DNA of 64,000 bases from Acidimicrobiia bacterium (GCA_027494115.1 JAOSJL010000001.1:1885926-1949925); one strand, 5' to 3'. Shown: positions 17,900 through 27,848, numbered from the stretch's first letter. Program-made: numbers and translations. The notes: a model not told the origin generated them from the letters alone.

Positions 17900-18009
17900 C
17901 CGCTCTTGGTGCCTTCGGCACCGGGCCGCGAGGTGTGGCCGGCACCCTGGTGGACCTCGATGAAGACACGCCGACGCACGGGCGGTGATCCTCCGTGGCG
18001 TGGCTCTCG

Positions 18010-18015
18010 TACAGT
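18010..18015 (+). promoter_or_regulatory. -10 box (TACAGT) for the PAC2 gene, leaderless
   Basis: TACAGT ends 6 nt before the ATG at 18022. Confidence 0.5.
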
Positions 18016-18021
18016 AGGGGA

Positions 18022-18868
18022 ATGCTCGACGTGGAACGGTGGCCGGAGCTGCGCGACACGCTACTGGTCGTCGCGCTGTCCGGATGGGTCGATGCCGGTC
18101 TCGCCGGCGCGGCGACCGCGGCACTCACGATCGACCAACTCGAGGGTGCGCGACGCTTCGCGACCGTGCCGCTCGCCGATGATGTCGACCTCCAGCAGAC
18201 GCGCCCCACCGTCGATCTCGCCGGTGGGGTCACACGCTCGATCAGCTGGCCCGAGATCCAGCTCGTCGCAGGGCGGGCCGCACGTGACGTCGTCGTCATG
18301 CGAGGAGCCGAACCCTCGCTGCATTGGCCGACGCTCATCGCCGAGGTCCTGGAGGCGGCGGACCGACTCGACGTTCGCGACGTCGTCACGCTCGGGGAAT
18401 GCCCGCGACCGTGTCACACCGGCGTCCGACAACGGTCCTGTCGACGAGTTCGAGCGCAGACCTCGCGCGCGAGCTCGGGGACAGCGCGCTGACTACGACG
18501 GCCCTACGGGGGCGCAAACCGCTCTCGCGGTGGCGTTCGCCGAGCGCGGCACGCCTGCCGTGGGCCTGTGGGCGCAGGTTCCGCACTACCTATCGGGAGC
18601 AACCGTGCCTCCGGCCATGCGTGCCCTGTTCATCCGGCTCGCCGAGGTCGGACGCCTCCGCGTCGACGCCGGGATCCTCGACGCGCAGTGCGAGGCATGG
18701 CTCGTCAAGGTCGAGGAAAGCGTGACGGAGCGACCCGAGGTGGCCGAGCTCGTCGAGCAGATCGAAGCCGCCGAGAACGAGGGGTCCGCCCGGCTCTTCG
18801 ACGAGGATCTTCCGTCCGGCGAGGAGCTGGCGAGCGAAATCGAACGCTTTCTGCGCGAAGAACGCTGA
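18022..18868 (+). CDS. PAC2 family protein, two frameshifts in sequence
   Basis: About 282 residues after repair. Frame one: MLDVERWPELRDTLLVVALSGWVDAG..., LVAGRAARDVVVMRGAEPSLHW. A break at the GGGG 18394-18397 leads to MPATVSHRRPTTVLSTSSS, and a second at GGGG 18477-18480 leads to DYDGPTGAQTALAVAF, VPHYLSGATVPPAMRAL and an acidic C-terminal tail with a regular helical pattern. Adding one G at each site restores one frame. PAC2 proteins are related to proteasome-assembly chaperone 2; in actinobacteria their role is not established to my knowledge. Whether the organism has a proteasome cannot be seen here. Confidence 0.85.
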
Positions 18869-18914
18869 CCGGTCGACGCAGAGAGCGACCGGCGGCGGGG
18901 GAGTACGGGAACGC

Positions 18915-21731
18915 GTGTCTCCGGGCTTCACGATGCCCGGCGCCCTGCCGATGAGAGAAGTCATGGGAGCGGCTCCACCTGAGTTGACACAGGCTCTCGA
19001 GGCCCTGAGCGACGGCATCGTCATCCGCGATCGCGACGACGGTCTCGTCTACGCGAGCGCCTCCGCCAGGGCTCTCCTGCACGCCGGTGGCGTCGACCTG
19101 GACTCCGATCCCTCGGGAGTCGTCGCGGAATACGAGTCGGCCGAAGACGACGGTGGCAGATCTCCTGTGGTCACGGCCGCTCAGCGGTTGCTCGGTGCGG
19201 GCCCACCCGTCCGGGATGTTGTCGTCGGTCTCCCGGGCACGGACGGAGAGAAGCGTTGGATCTCCGTGACCACGGATCCGATCTCCGACGAGCAGGGCGA
19301 GCCGCGGGGTTCCGTCACGCTTCTGCACGACGTCACGGACCGCTACGCGTTCGCACGCGCCGTCATGGCCGACGTCGCATCCCGTTTCGACGTCATCTGG
19401 AAGGAGGCACCGCTCGGGATGGCGCTCGTGAGCGTCGAGGTGGGTGCTGTCGGCGACATCGTGACCGCGAATGCCGCGCTGGAACGGCTGCTCGACCGAC
19501 GTGCCGATGAGTTGCGCGGTTGCGCGCACCAGGCACTCATTCATCCCGTCGATCGTCTCGAGACCCCGATGTTCACCCCGCTCACCGACGGCTCGACACG
19601 CCATGCCGAGTGGGATCACCGCCTGCTACACAGTGACGGCTCCGGTGTGTGGGTCCGCGAGATCGTCATGACCGTCGTGGATCCGCACGGCCGTCCGGCC
19701 TTCGCCGTGTGTGTCTTCCTCGACACCACGCAGCAGCACGCTGATCTCGAGCAGCGCCTGCGGTCCGACGAACGCCTCGCCACCCTCTTCGAACACTCCG
19801 AGGAGGTGATCGTGGCCTACGAGGACCAGGGTGAGATCACCTGGGTGAGTCCGACGATCGAACGTGTCCTGGGCTTCCCGGCCGACGAGCAGGTGGGTCA
19901 CAGCATCCTCGAGTACTTCCACCCCGACGAACTCGAGCGGGCCAGCGCCGAAGCCGAGAAGATGCGCCGCGATCCGACCTACTCGGCATCGGGGAAGATC
20001 CGCGTTCGAAACGCCCAAGGCTCCTATGTCGTGATGGAGGGTTCCGTCTTCGTGGTCGGACGGGACGATCCCCTCGAGAAGGGCTTCATCCTGATCGCCC
20101 GCGATGTCACCGACAGGCTTCGGGCCCAGGAGGCGGCGGAGCAGAGCCGAGCGGAACTAGAGGCGCAGGTCACCGCCTTCGGTGACCTCTACTTCCTGTT
20201 CGACCGTGCCGACCGCTACCTCGGGTTCGTGGGCGAGGGCACGTTCGTTCCGCCCGAGCGGTTCCTCGGACGGACGCAGAGCGAGGTGCTGCCCGAGCCG
20301 GCCGCCAGGGCACTGAACGCCGCCCTTGCCCGGGTGCGGGTGACCGACAAGGAGGCGCGCGCCGAGTACGAACTGCCGAGCGACGACGGAGTGCATTCCT
20401 ACGAGGCGCGTTTCGCGCCTCTCCCGGAGGGCCACGTTGCGTGCACCGTGCGCGATGTGACCGAGCGCAAGCGGGCAACCGAGCGTCTCGTCGAGCGCGA
20501 ACGACGACTCGAAAGCCTCCAGGTTCGCCGTGCCAACGAGCGCCTGGAGGCACAACTCCAACATGCGCAGCGCATGGAGAGCCTGGGTCGTCTCGCCGGC
20601 GGTGTGGCCCATGACTTCAACAACCTGTTGGGCATCATCCTCAACTACGCGGGCTTCGTGGAGAAGGCAGTGGTCGCCGACGAGCAGGCCGTGAACGACG
20701 TGGCCCAGATCCGAGCCGCGGCCGAGAGAGGTGCGGCGCTCGTGAGCCACCTGATGGTGATCGGGCGCCGGGAGTCGACCGAACCGCGGGTCTTCGACGT
20801 CAACGACACAGTCGAAGGGATCATCGAGCGCCTCGAGCGGCCTGTCGGGCCTGGCCACGAACTGGTCGTCCACCGCAGCGGTGAGCCGCTGCACGTGAGG
20901 ATCGACCCGAACCAGTTCGAGCAGGTGGTGATCAACCTCGTGTTGAACGCGCGCCACGCCACACCCGACGGGGGAACGGTGAACATTCGAATTCGTCGGG
21001 TGTTCCTCGGAGCAGCGGAGGCGGCGGCCCGGGAAATGGCGCGTGGCGAGTACGCCGCGCTCGACGTGGAGGATCCGGGGGTCGGGATGACACCCGAGGT
21101 CGTGGAGCAGGCGTTCGAACCGTTCTTCACGACCAGGCCCGACGGAGAGGGATCGGGACTCGGGCTCGCTTCCGCCTACGGGATCGTGGACAGAGCCGGC
21201 GGTCACATCACGATCGACTCGGAGCCCACCGTGGGAACGACCGTCTCGCTGTATCTCCCCGTCGCGGGTGAGTCGGCTTCCGCTGAACCGATCTATGCCG
21301 TTTCGCGCGTCGCCGATGCCTGGGCGGGCGTGGAGACCCATGCCGGCCTCCCCGAGGCGGCCGTCTCGGACGTCGTCGTTGTCGTCGACGACGAGGAGGC
21401 GATCCTCGAGTCGACGGAGCGCATCCTCGAGACCGCGGGTTACCGAGCCGTCACCGTGTCGGATCCCATGACCGTTCTGGGCCTTGTGCAGAGCATGCCG
21501 ACGCCTCCGTCGCTCGTCCTGTCCGACATCCGGATGCCCGGAATGAACGGCTCAGAGCTCGCGGCGAAGCTTCGGGCTCAGTACCCCGAGATCGGCGTGC
21601 TGCTCATGTCGGGCTACGCGGAGGATCTCGAGGGCTCTTGGAACGACGGGGTCACCGTTCTCGCCAAGCCGGTGTCCGACAGGACCCTGCTCGGCGCAGT
21701 GAGGACAGCGATCGAGGAGCGGGACACCTGA
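18915..21731 (+). CDS. Hybrid sensor histidine kinase with four PAS-like domains and a C-terminal receiver
   Basis: 938 residues from GTG 18915 (Met residues at 7, 13 and 17 are alternative starts). No transmembrane segment, so cytoplasmic sensing. PAS-like units lie at about 25-140, 155-280, 285-400 and 410-500, the third clearest (TLFEHSEEVIVAYEDQGEITWVSPTIERV). A coiled linker leads to the H-box GGVAHDFNNLLGII (His about 564), N-box VLNARHA, G1 DVEDPGVGM, F-box FEPFFTT and G2 GSGLGLA. The receiver starts near residue 815 (VVVVDDEEAI) with phospho-acceptor Asp in LSDIRMPGMNG and Lys in VLAKPV. Such HDFNN kinases usually phosphorylate their own receiver. It is convergent with a NarL-type regulator 31 bp away, a possible partner. 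The ligand is unknown. Confidence 0.9.
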   Translation: MSPGFTMPGALPMREVMGAAPPELTQALEALSDGIVIRDRDDGLVYASASARALLHAGGVDLDSDPSGVVAEYESAEDDGGRSPVVTAAQRLLGAGPPVRDVVVGLPGTDGEKRWISVTTDPISDEQGEPRGSVTLLHDVTDRYAFARAVMADVASRFDVIWKEAPLGMALVSVEVGAVGDIVTANAALERLLDRRADELRGCAHQALIHPVDRLETPMFTPLTDGSTRHAEWDHRLLHSDGSGVWVREIVMTVVDPHGRPAFAVCVFLDTTQQHADLEQRLRSDERLATLFEHSEEVIVAYEDQGEITWVSPTIERVLGFPADEQVGHSILEYFHPDELERASAEAEKMRRDPTYSASGKIRVRNAQGSYVVMEGSVFVVGRDDPLEKGFILIARDVTDRLRAQEAAEQSRAELEAQVTAFGDLYFLFDRADRYLGFVGEGTFVPPERFLGRTQSEVLPEPAARALNAALARVRVTDKEARAEYELPSDDGVHSYEARFAPLPEGHVACTVRDVTERKRATERLVERERRLESLQVRRANERLEAQLQHAQRMESLGRLAGGVAHDFNNLLGIILNYAGFVEKAVVADEQAVNDVAQIRAAAERGAALVSHLMVIGRRESTEPRVFDVNDTVEGIIERLERPVGPGHELVVHRSGEPLHVRIDPNQFEQVVINLVLNARHATPDGGTVNIRIRRVFLGAAEAAAREMARGEYAALDVEDPGVGMTPEVVEQAFEPFFTTRPDGEGSGLGLASAYGIVDRAGGHITIDSEPTVGTTVSLYLPVAGESASAEPIYAVSRVADAWAGVETHAGLPEAAVSDVVVVVDDEEAILESTERILETAGYRAVTVSDPMTVLGLVQSMPTPPSLVLSDIRMPGMNGSELAAKLRAQYPEIGVLLMSGYAEDLEGSWNDGVTVLAKPVSDRTLLGAVRTAIEERDT

Positions 21732-21754
21732 TCCCGTGCCGGCGAGACACGGGA
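21732..21754. terminator. Bidirectional hairpin between convergent kinase and response regulator
   Basis: TCCCGTG and CACGGGA form a perfect 7-bp stem around a 9-nt loop in the 31-bp gap between the two convergent genes. Confidence 0.6.
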
Positions 21755-21762
21755 CCGCAGCC

Positions 21763-22467
21763 TCAGCTGCTGGCGCGAGGCTGAGGGCGGGCGATGAGCC
21801 CGCGTTGCCGGGCGATGGATGCTGCTTCCAGTTTGCTGCTGGCTCCCAGCTTCCTGTTCACGTTTTGAACGTGGTTGCGCACCGTGTTGACACTGATGAA
21901 GATCTCGTCGGCGATCGCCTGGTTGGAGAGACCCTGCCCGATCAAGACGAGAACTTCCTTCTCCCTGTCCGTCAGTCCGACGGAGGGAAAGCCGGCGTCG
22001 GATGCTCCACTGAACTGAGACAGGAGCATGCTCGTGCTGTCTGACGAGATCGGCGACTCGCCGGCGTGAGCAGCCCGCACCGCGCCGATGAGTTCCGACG
22101 CGGCTCGGTCCTTCGTGAGGAACCCCGCGCATCCCGCCTCGAGCGCAGCGTGGATACTTGCTGCGTCGGCGAATCCGGTGAGAACCACGATTCTCGTGGC
22201 GGGTGCGACGGCGAGAATGTCGCGTGCCGCGGTGGCGCCGTCGGCGTCGGGAAGCTGGTAGTCGAGCAGGACGACGTCGGGGCGGTCGGAGCGCACCGTC
22301 TCCACCGCCTCGCCCGACGTCTGGGCCGTGCCGCAGACGATCACGTCGGTTTCGTCGCCGAGAAGCCGTACCAGGCTCTCAGTGAACATTTGGTGATCGT
22401 CGACCACCAGGACGCGGATCGTCGGTCGGGTCGGTTCAGCGCCGCTCCCGTCGAACTCGTGATCCAC
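21763..22467 (-). CDS. NarL/FixJ-family response regulator
   Basis: 234 residues, GTG start. Receiver: VLVVDDHQMF acidic pair, phospho-acceptor Asp69 in VVLLDYQLPDADG, Thr in VVLTGFADAAS, Lys in GFLTKDRA. C-terminal LuxR-type helix-turn-helix GLTDREKEVLVLIGQGLSNQAIADEIFISVNTVRNHVQNV (in pieces about 165-205). It should be a DNA-binding regulator phosphorylated by a histidine kinase; the convergent hybrid kinase is a candidate. Upstream is a TACGAT box (22497-22502, minus) with a CCGGG-N5-CCCGG inverted repeat (22478-22492) just downstream, a possible autoregulatory site. Confidence 0.9.
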   Translation of the reverse strand: MDHEFDGSGAEPTRPTIRVLVVDDHQMFTESLVRLLGDETDVIVCGTAQTSGEAVETVRSDRPDVVLLDYQLPDADGATAARDILAVAPATRIVVLTGFADAASIHAALEAGCAGFLTKDRAASELIGAVRAAHAGESPISSDSTSMLLSQFSGASDAGFPSVGLTDREKEVLVLIGQGLSNQAIADEIFISVNTVRNHVQNVNRKLGASSKLEAASIARQRGLIARPQPRASS

Positions 22468-22477
22468 CGTTGTTCTC

Positions 22478-22502
22478 CCGGGTCATGCCCGGTCAGATCG
22501 TA
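22478..22502 (-). promoter_or_regulatory. Candidate -10 box and inverted repeat upstream of the response regulator
   Basis: TACGAT on the minus strand at 22497-22502 is followed by CCGGG-N5-CCCGG (22478-22492), about 11 bases before the GTG. The repeat is well placed for an operator in the 5' untranslated region. Confidence 0.35.
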
Positions 22503-22621
22503 GTCACAGCAGGTCACCGGGGTCGTTTCCTCCATTGCACCCGTTCCACGAGCCCGGCGGGTTGCGAACCGGGGCACCCGGTGGGGGAGACTCCGTCGAC
22601 CCACCGGCTGACGGGTGACCC

Positions 22622-22993
22622 ATGGCCGCACTGCGCGAGTTTCACGAGTACTGGGGTTGGGTGGCCATCGCCGCCAACGCTCTCGCGGGAGTGGTCGCGC
22701 TCCTGGCCTGGAGGGTGCAAGGACTGCGCGGCCGGTGGGTGTGGGGCCTCACGATCGGCGCCGAGGCCGCGATCATGCTCCAGGTGCTCACCGGCGTGAT
22801 CCTCGTATCGAGTGGCGACTATCCCAATCTCGAGCGATTCCACATGTTCTACGGCTTCGTCGCGTTCATCACCGTCGGCCTCGCCTACTCCTACCGCTAC
22901 GCCATGCGCGGGCGTCTCGAGCTCATGTACGGCCTCGTCGGCCTCTTTCTCATGGGTGTCGGGATCCGCGCCGTTCTCCAGGTGGTCGGATGA
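22622..22993 (+). CDS. Small four-helix membrane protein of unknown function
   Basis: 123 residues with four hydrophobic segments at about 10-28, 42-60, 72-90 and 100-120 (for example GWVAIAANALAGVVALLAW and GLVGLFLMGVGIRAVLQVV). Polar residues between helices include HMFYG in the third. The protein is nearly all membrane. It ends 21 bases before ddl and may be co-transcribed with it. I do not recognise the family; the His/Tyr-containing third helix recalls small heme- or quinone-binding membrane proteins, but that is only an impression. Confidence 0.75.
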   Translation: MAALREFHEYWGWVAIAANALAGVVALLAWRVQGLRGRWVWGLTIGAEAAIMLQVLTGVILVSSGDYPNLERFHMFYGFVAFITVGLAYSYRYAMRGRLELMYGLVGLFLMGVGIRAVLQVVG

Positions 22994-23014
22994 TCCGGAT
23001 GAGAGCGTGAACGC

Positions 23015-24157
23015 GTGAGCGGGTCGAGCAGGAGCTTCGGACGACGTCTGCGGATCGTCGTGCTGTTCGGGGGACGCTCCGCTGAGCACGACGTGTCGCG
23101 CGTGACCGCGGCATCAGTGGCGGGTGCACTCGACCCGGACCGTTACGAGGTGATCCCGGTGGGGATCACACGCGAGGGTCGCTGGCTGCTCGCCGGCGAC
23201 GCGGCGAAGGCGCTCGAGCGGGGTGATCTTCCCGCGGCCTTCGATGTGGGTGGCGACCCTGTGGCACAACTCGCGGATCCCGGCACTCCCCACCTCGTGC
23301 CCGTCGACACGACCCTCGACGCGGCAGCGGGCCTCCGAGCCGACGTGGTGTTCCCTGTACTCCACGGCCCTTACGGCGAGGACGGAACGGTCCAAGGACT
23401 TCTCGAGCTCGCAGGCATTCCCTACGTCGGTTCGGGGGTGCTGGGTTCCGCGGTGGCGATGGACAAGATCATGGCGAAGAGGGCGTTCTCGGCGGTGGGC
23501 CTGACGACGGCCGCATCGGTCGACCACCGCGTCGGCGGTGACCGTGACGCGTTACGGACCCGGGTTTCGAACGAACTCGGGTATCCGTGTTTCGTCAAGC
23601 CGGCCAACATGGGTTCGTCGATCGGTGTCGCGAAGGTCGGCGCCGAGCCAGAGCTCGACGCGGCGGTCGATGCGGCGCTCGCGTTCGACGAGTGGGTGCT
23701 CGTCGAAGAGATGGTGGCGGGACGCGAGATCGAGGTGGCGGTGCTCGGTGACGCCTTACCCGAGGCCTCGGTTCCGGGCGAGATCGCTCCGGGAGCCGAG
23801 TTCTACACCTACGCCGACAAGTACGAGGACGGTGCGGAGTTGTACGTCCCGGCCCGCCTCGATGGCGACCGGACAGAGGAGGTGCGCTCCCTGGCCCTGA
23901 GGGCCTTCGACGCGTGCCGGTGCGAGGCGATGGCGCGTGTCGACTTCTTCTTCGAGGAGAGACGCTTCGACGGTTCGGCGGGGCGCGGGTTTCTCGTCAA
24001 CGAGGTGAACACGATTCCGGGGTTCACGCCGATCTCGATGTACCCGAAGCTCTGGGAGGCGTCAGGCCTGAGCTATTCGGCTCTTCTCGACCGTCTCGTG
24101 GATCTGGCCCTCGACCGCGGCGAACGCCGTGCAGGCCGGGCCGGTGCCAGGGGCTGA
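23015..24157 (+). CDS. ddl: D-alanine--D-alanine ligase
   Basis: 380 residues, GTG start, ATP-grasp fold. It joins two D-Ala for peptidoglycan precursors. Family blocks: VVLFGGRSAEHDVS at the N-terminus, FPVLHGPYGEDGTVQGLLELAGIPYVG, ATP-binding FVKPANMGSSIGV, VLVEEMVAGREIEVAVLG and the metal-binding EVNTIPGFTPISMYPKLWEASG. All key residues for ligase activity are visible. The C-terminal tail is rich in Arg/Ala/Gly. Downstream a 12-bp tandem repeat and a hairpin separate it from the convergent AsnC-domain gene. Confidence 0.95.
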   Translation: MSGSSRSFGRRLRIVVLFGGRSAEHDVSRVTAASVAGALDPDRYEVIPVGITREGRWLLAGDAAKALERGDLPAAFDVGGDPVAQLADPGTPHLVPVDTTLDAAAGLRADVVFPVLHGPYGEDGTVQGLLELAGIPYVGSGVLGSAVAMDKIMAKRAFSAVGLTTAASVDHRVGGDRDALRTRVSNELGYPCFVKPANMGSSIGVAKVGAEPELDAAVDAALAFDEWVLVEEMVAGREIEVAVLGDALPEASVPGEIAPGAEFYTYADKYEDGAELYVPARLDGDRTEEVRSLALRAFDACRCEAMARVDFFFEERRFDGSAGRGFLVNEVNTIPGFTPISMYPKLWEASGLSYSALLDRLVDLALDRGERRAGRAGARG

Positions 24158-24168
24158 GCGCCGGCGTT

Positions 24169-24216
24169 GACCCCAGCGCCGACCCCAGCGCCGACCCCAG
24201 CGCCGACCCCAGCGGC
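24169..24216. repeat. 12-bp tandem repeat, four copies
   Basis: Four copies of GACCCCAGCGCC (last copy GACCCCAGCGGC) directly after ddl, between convergent genes. Confidence 0.9.
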
Positions 24217-24230
24217 GACACGGGGTGTCG
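24216..24230. terminator. Hairpin between ddl and the AsnC-domain gene
   Basis: CGACAC-GGG-GTGTCG is a perfect 6-bp stem; a second small inverted repeat AACCTC-A-GAGGTT (24231-24243) overlaps the stop of the convergent gene. Likely a bidirectional terminator. Confidence 0.5.
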
Positions 24231-24234
24231 AACC

Positions 24235-24471
24235 TCAGAGGTTGACCACCGGGCACGTGAGCGTGCGCGTGATGCCCTCCACGAGTTGGATCTTGGAGAC
24301 CACCATCTTGCCGAGGTCATCCATGTTGTCGGCCTGGGTCTGCACGATCACGTCGTAGGGGCCGGTGACGTCTTCCGCCGAGACCACGCCCGGAATCGCC
24401 CGGGCTTCGGCGGCGACGTCGGACGCTTTGCCGACCTCGGTCTGGATGAGCACGTACGCTTTGACCGCCAT
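24235..24471 (-). CDS. Lrp/AsnC ligand-binding domain protein without DNA-binding domain
   Basis: 78 residues from ATG 24471, chosen because AAGGAGA lies 7-8 nt upstream; the frame opens earlier but within pckG. The whole protein is an RAM/AsnC effector domain: [42 protein letters not shown] and GITRTLTC. There is no helix-turn-helix. Such stand-alone domains form ligand-binding oligomers and occur widely in actinobacteria and archaea. It follows pckG by 62 bases on the same strand, so a link to gluconeogenesis or amino-acid sensing is possible but unproven. Confidence 0.85.
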   Translation of the reverse strand: MAVKAYVLIQTEVGKASDVAAEARAIPGVVSAEDVTGPYDVIVQTQADNMDDLGKMVVSKIQLVEGITRTLTCPVVNL

Positions 24472-24533
24472 GGTCGGATCTCCTTGGTCGCTTCCCGCAT
24501 GGTAGGCCGACACGGAGGGCTGCGGAAACGGCG

Positions 24534-26344
24534 TCAACCCCCGAGACGGCGCTTGAGCTCGTCGAGCTCATCGCGCAACGCCGGGGGAGTTTCTCGCCGA
24601 AGGAGGCGAAGTGCTCCTCGATGCGGGGCAGTTCGGCTCTCCACTCGTCCGCGTCGACGGCCAACACCGCCGCCAACGCATCGTCTGAGAGGTCCAACCC
24701 GTCGAGGTCGAGATCCTCGGGGCCGGGGACCGCTCCGATCGGCGTCTCCTGTGCGCCGGTGCGGCCGTCGACCCGGTCGGCGATCCACGCCAGGACGCGG
24801 GAGTTGTCGCCGAAACCGGGCCACAGGAACGTGCCGTCGTCGTCCTTGCGGAACCAGTTGACGCCGAAGATCTTCGGGAGCTTCGACTCGTCGGTGCGCT
24901 CGGTCATCGACAGCCAGTGCCCGAAGTAGTCGGCCATGTGGTAGCCGCAGAACGGCAACATGGCGAACGGGTCGTGGCGCAGAGCTCCGAGATCACCGAC
25001 GGCCGCCGCGGTCTTTTCCGATCCCATCGTGGAGCCTCCGAAGACCCCGTGGCGCCAGCTGCGCGACTCGAAAACGAGCGGAATCGTGTTGGCGCGCCGC
25101 CCGCCGAACAGAATCGCCGAGATCGGAACACCAGCCGGATCCTCCCATTCGGGAGCGATGACGGGGCACTGGTCGGCCGGCACGCAGAAGCGCGAGTTGG
25201 GGTGCGCCGCCGGCGTGTCGGACTCGGGCGTCCAGTCGTTCTGTCGCCAGTCCGTGAGGTGCGCCGGGGGATCGGAGGTCATCCCCTCCCACCACACGTC
25301 GCCGTCGTCGGTGAGCGCCGTGTTGGTGAAGATCGTGTTCTCGCGTAGCGTCAGCATGGCGTTGGGGTTGGTGTCCATCCCGGTGCCCGGCGCCACGCCG
25401 AAGAAGCCCGCCTCGGGGTTGATCGCGTAGAGGCGGCCGTCGTCACCGAACTTCATCCAGGCGATGTCGTCGCCGATCGTCTCGGCTTTCCAACCGGGCA
25501 GGGTCGGGATGACCATCGCCAGGTTGGTCTTCCCGCACGCGGAGGGAAACGCGGCGGCTATGTAGTGGACACGACCGTCGGGTGCCGTCAGCTTCAGGAT
25601 CAGCATGTGCTCGGCGAGCCAGCCTTCGTCGCGGGCGATGACCGAGGCAATGCGTAGAGCGAAGCACTTCTTGCCGAGGAGGGCGTTGCCTCCGTAGCCC
25701 GATCCGTACGACCAGATCTCGCGGGTCTCGGGGAAATGCACGATGTACTTGTTGTCGGCATTGCAGGGCCACGGCACATCGGCGTCGCCGTCAGCGAGGG
25801 GAGCGCCGACCGAGTGCATGCACGGGACGAACTCGCCGTCATCGCCGAGCTCTTCGAGCGCGCCGGTGCCCATGCGCGTCATCGTCCGCATGCTGGCGGC
25901 TACGTAGGCGGAGTCGGTGATCTCGACGCCGATGTAGCTCAGCGAAGATCCGAGCGGCCCCATGCTGAACGGTACGACGTACATGGTTCGGCCACGCATG
26001 CAACCCCGGAAGAGCCCATCGAGCGTGGAGCGCATCTCGGTGGGGTCGGTCCAGTTGTTGGTCGGCCCGGCGTCGTCCTCGTCGGCGGAGCAGATGAAGG
26101 TGCGGTCCTCCACGCGAGCGACGTCGCTCGGGTCGGAGGCCGCCCAGTAGGAACCGGGACGCTTCGCGGGGTCGAGCTCTTTGAGCGTGCCTGCCTCGAC
26201 CAGCTGATCGCAGAGGAGGTTGAACTCCTCAGCGGAGCCGTCGCACCAGTGGACGTCGTCAGGCTCGCAGAGCTCGACCTGCTCACGGACCCAGCCGAGC
26301 AACCTCGCGTGGCCGGTCGGCGCGTTCTCGAGGGCATTCACCAC
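24534..26344 (-). CDS. pckG: Phosphoenolpyruvate carboxykinase (GTP), frameshift near the C-terminus
   Basis: About 603 residues after repair, the normal length for GTP-dependent PEPCK. It converts oxaloacetate and GTP to PEP and CO2. Seen: [28 protein letters not shown], the P-loop [14 protein letters not shown], kinase-2 [48 protein letters not shown] and [26 protein letters not shown]. The last 20 residues ([17 protein letters not shown]) are one frame over; adding one base to the run at 24583-24587 joins them. GTG start with GAGGAG upstream. The preceding region has a TACACT -10 box and TTGAAA. Confidence 0.93.
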
Positions 26345-26377
26345 GGCTGCACTCCTCGCAGTGGGGGAATACGCAGC

Positions 26378-26408
26378 AGTGTACCGACGGCCTTCTCGGG
26401 CCTTTCAA
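26378..26408 (-). promoter_or_regulatory. Candidate promoter of pckG
   Basis: On the minus strand TTGAAA (26403-26408) and TACACT (26378-26383) are 19 bp apart, about 34 bases before the pckG GTG. The spacer contains GGCC-N6-GGCC, a small inverted repeat. Confidence 0.45.
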
Positions 26409-26448
26409 TCAGGCGTTTTCGTGCGGTTTCGGACGCGACCGCGTGTCG

Positions 26449-27847
26449 TCAGCGAGTGTGAGTGCCCGAATCGACACGACGCGAGCGGGCGACACGCGTC
26501 GTCACCGTTCCTCCGACGAGAAGCAATGCCGCGGCGAGCAGGAGAACGGGGGTCGTGGCACCCGTGGCCGGCAGCGTCGGGACGGTGCCGGTCGTCCCGG
26601 TGGGAGTTGTTCCGGCGGGAGTTGTTCCGTCGCGCGTTCCGGCTCCGCTATCGCCGGGGCGGGTGGGCGTGCCGGGGTTGTCAGGGTCCGGGGCGTGGGC
26701 GGGTCGGGTGGTGGAGCGGCCTGGCAGGCACCGGGACCGGTTGTTTCTCCTGTGAGTGTGAGTGCGGGGAGCTCGTATCCCTCGATGATGGTCGGGGAGA
26801 CTGCCCGGTCGAGGGCGTCGCCGTTGTCGTCGGTCCATCCGACGTACCAGTCGGCGGCGCAGGTGTAGGTCTCACCCAGTGTGCCGGGTGGCCCCCACAT
26901 GTCGGCCCGGAACGCGTCGCACGTGATCGGCGACGGGTCGGGGGCGGTCATCGTCGCGTAGAGGGCGTCGAAGCCGGGGCAGTCGGCGCTGAACGGGTTC
27001 ATCGGGTCGAGGATGCCGAGGAACGTGTCCTCGATGTAGAGGGTCGCCTTCTCGTTGTAGACGTCGACCAGGACGGCGTGCACGGGTGGGATTCCGCCGG
27101 TATCCATGCTCGGGAGGCCGGGGATGGGGGCGTGGCCGCTCTGGATCCACGCCGGGCCGTCGTTGCTGTCCATCGCCCACCAATGTGCTCCCGTGCCGGA
27201 AGCGTCCGGACTGGTGTTGTAGTCGGCGCCGTTGAGGGCAAACGGGGAGGCCGACCCGTCGTAGAGGGTGCTGACGGCGTAGCGGATCTCCGGGGATCCA
27301 CGTAGCCCGGTGTGACGGTCGGTTCACCGAAAAGGGGGTTGTCGGAGGCGTCCACGAAGCCGTAGAAACCGTCGAACTGGTAGTCGTACCCGTTGCCGTT
27401 GGCCCGCTGGATCGAGGTCTTGAAGGCGACGCACGCGGGCCCGCCACCGAAGTAGAGGGCGTCGACGTTGGCGCAGTTCGGTGTGACGGGCCCACCGGGG
27501 GCGTCGTCGAACGCCGCGGCGGTGAGATACATGGTCATGTTGAGCCCGCCGCTGCTCACGAGAGCGACGTGGACGTCGTCGGTGCCGTCGACGATGTCGA
27601 GTTCCTCGAAGTCGTTGTCGACGACGACGGTCGCGTCGTTGGTGCCGTCGTAGTAGAGGACGCCGTTTCCGGCGCCGGTGTCGACGTAGTCGGTCCCGCC
27701 GTACGACAGAGGGGAGCGCGACCCCTCGTACGCGCCTGCGGCGGCTGCGGGCGAAGCCTCGAGGACGATCGCGCCAGCCAGGACGACGGCGACGGCGACG
27801 ACGCCTGCGCCGACGCGACGGACACTGAGGTTCAGAGCGTGGGGCAT
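26449..27847 (-). CDS. LPATG-anchored secreted surface protein, array copy 5 (most divergent), two frameshifts in sequence
   Basis: About 466 residues after repair. Signal peptide: VVAVAVVLAGAIVLEASPAAAAG. Two domain repeats follow: repeat A (SRSPLSYGGTDYVDTGAGNG..., NCANVDALYFGGGPACVAFK) and repeat B (SASPFALNGADYNTSPDASG..., ILDPMNPFSADCPGFDALYA, CDAFRADMWGPPGTLGETYTC). A Pro/Thr/Gly stalk ends in LPATG, a hydrophobic helix (ATTPVLLLAAALLLVGG) and a basic tail, a complete sortase signal. Breaks: GGGG 27292-27295 and GGGG 26690-26693, each one base short. The ATG starts 1 base after the stop of copy 4. It has the least similarity to the others. Function unknown; covalent attachment to the cell wall is the expected fate. 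Confidence 0.8.
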
Positions 27848-27848
27848 G

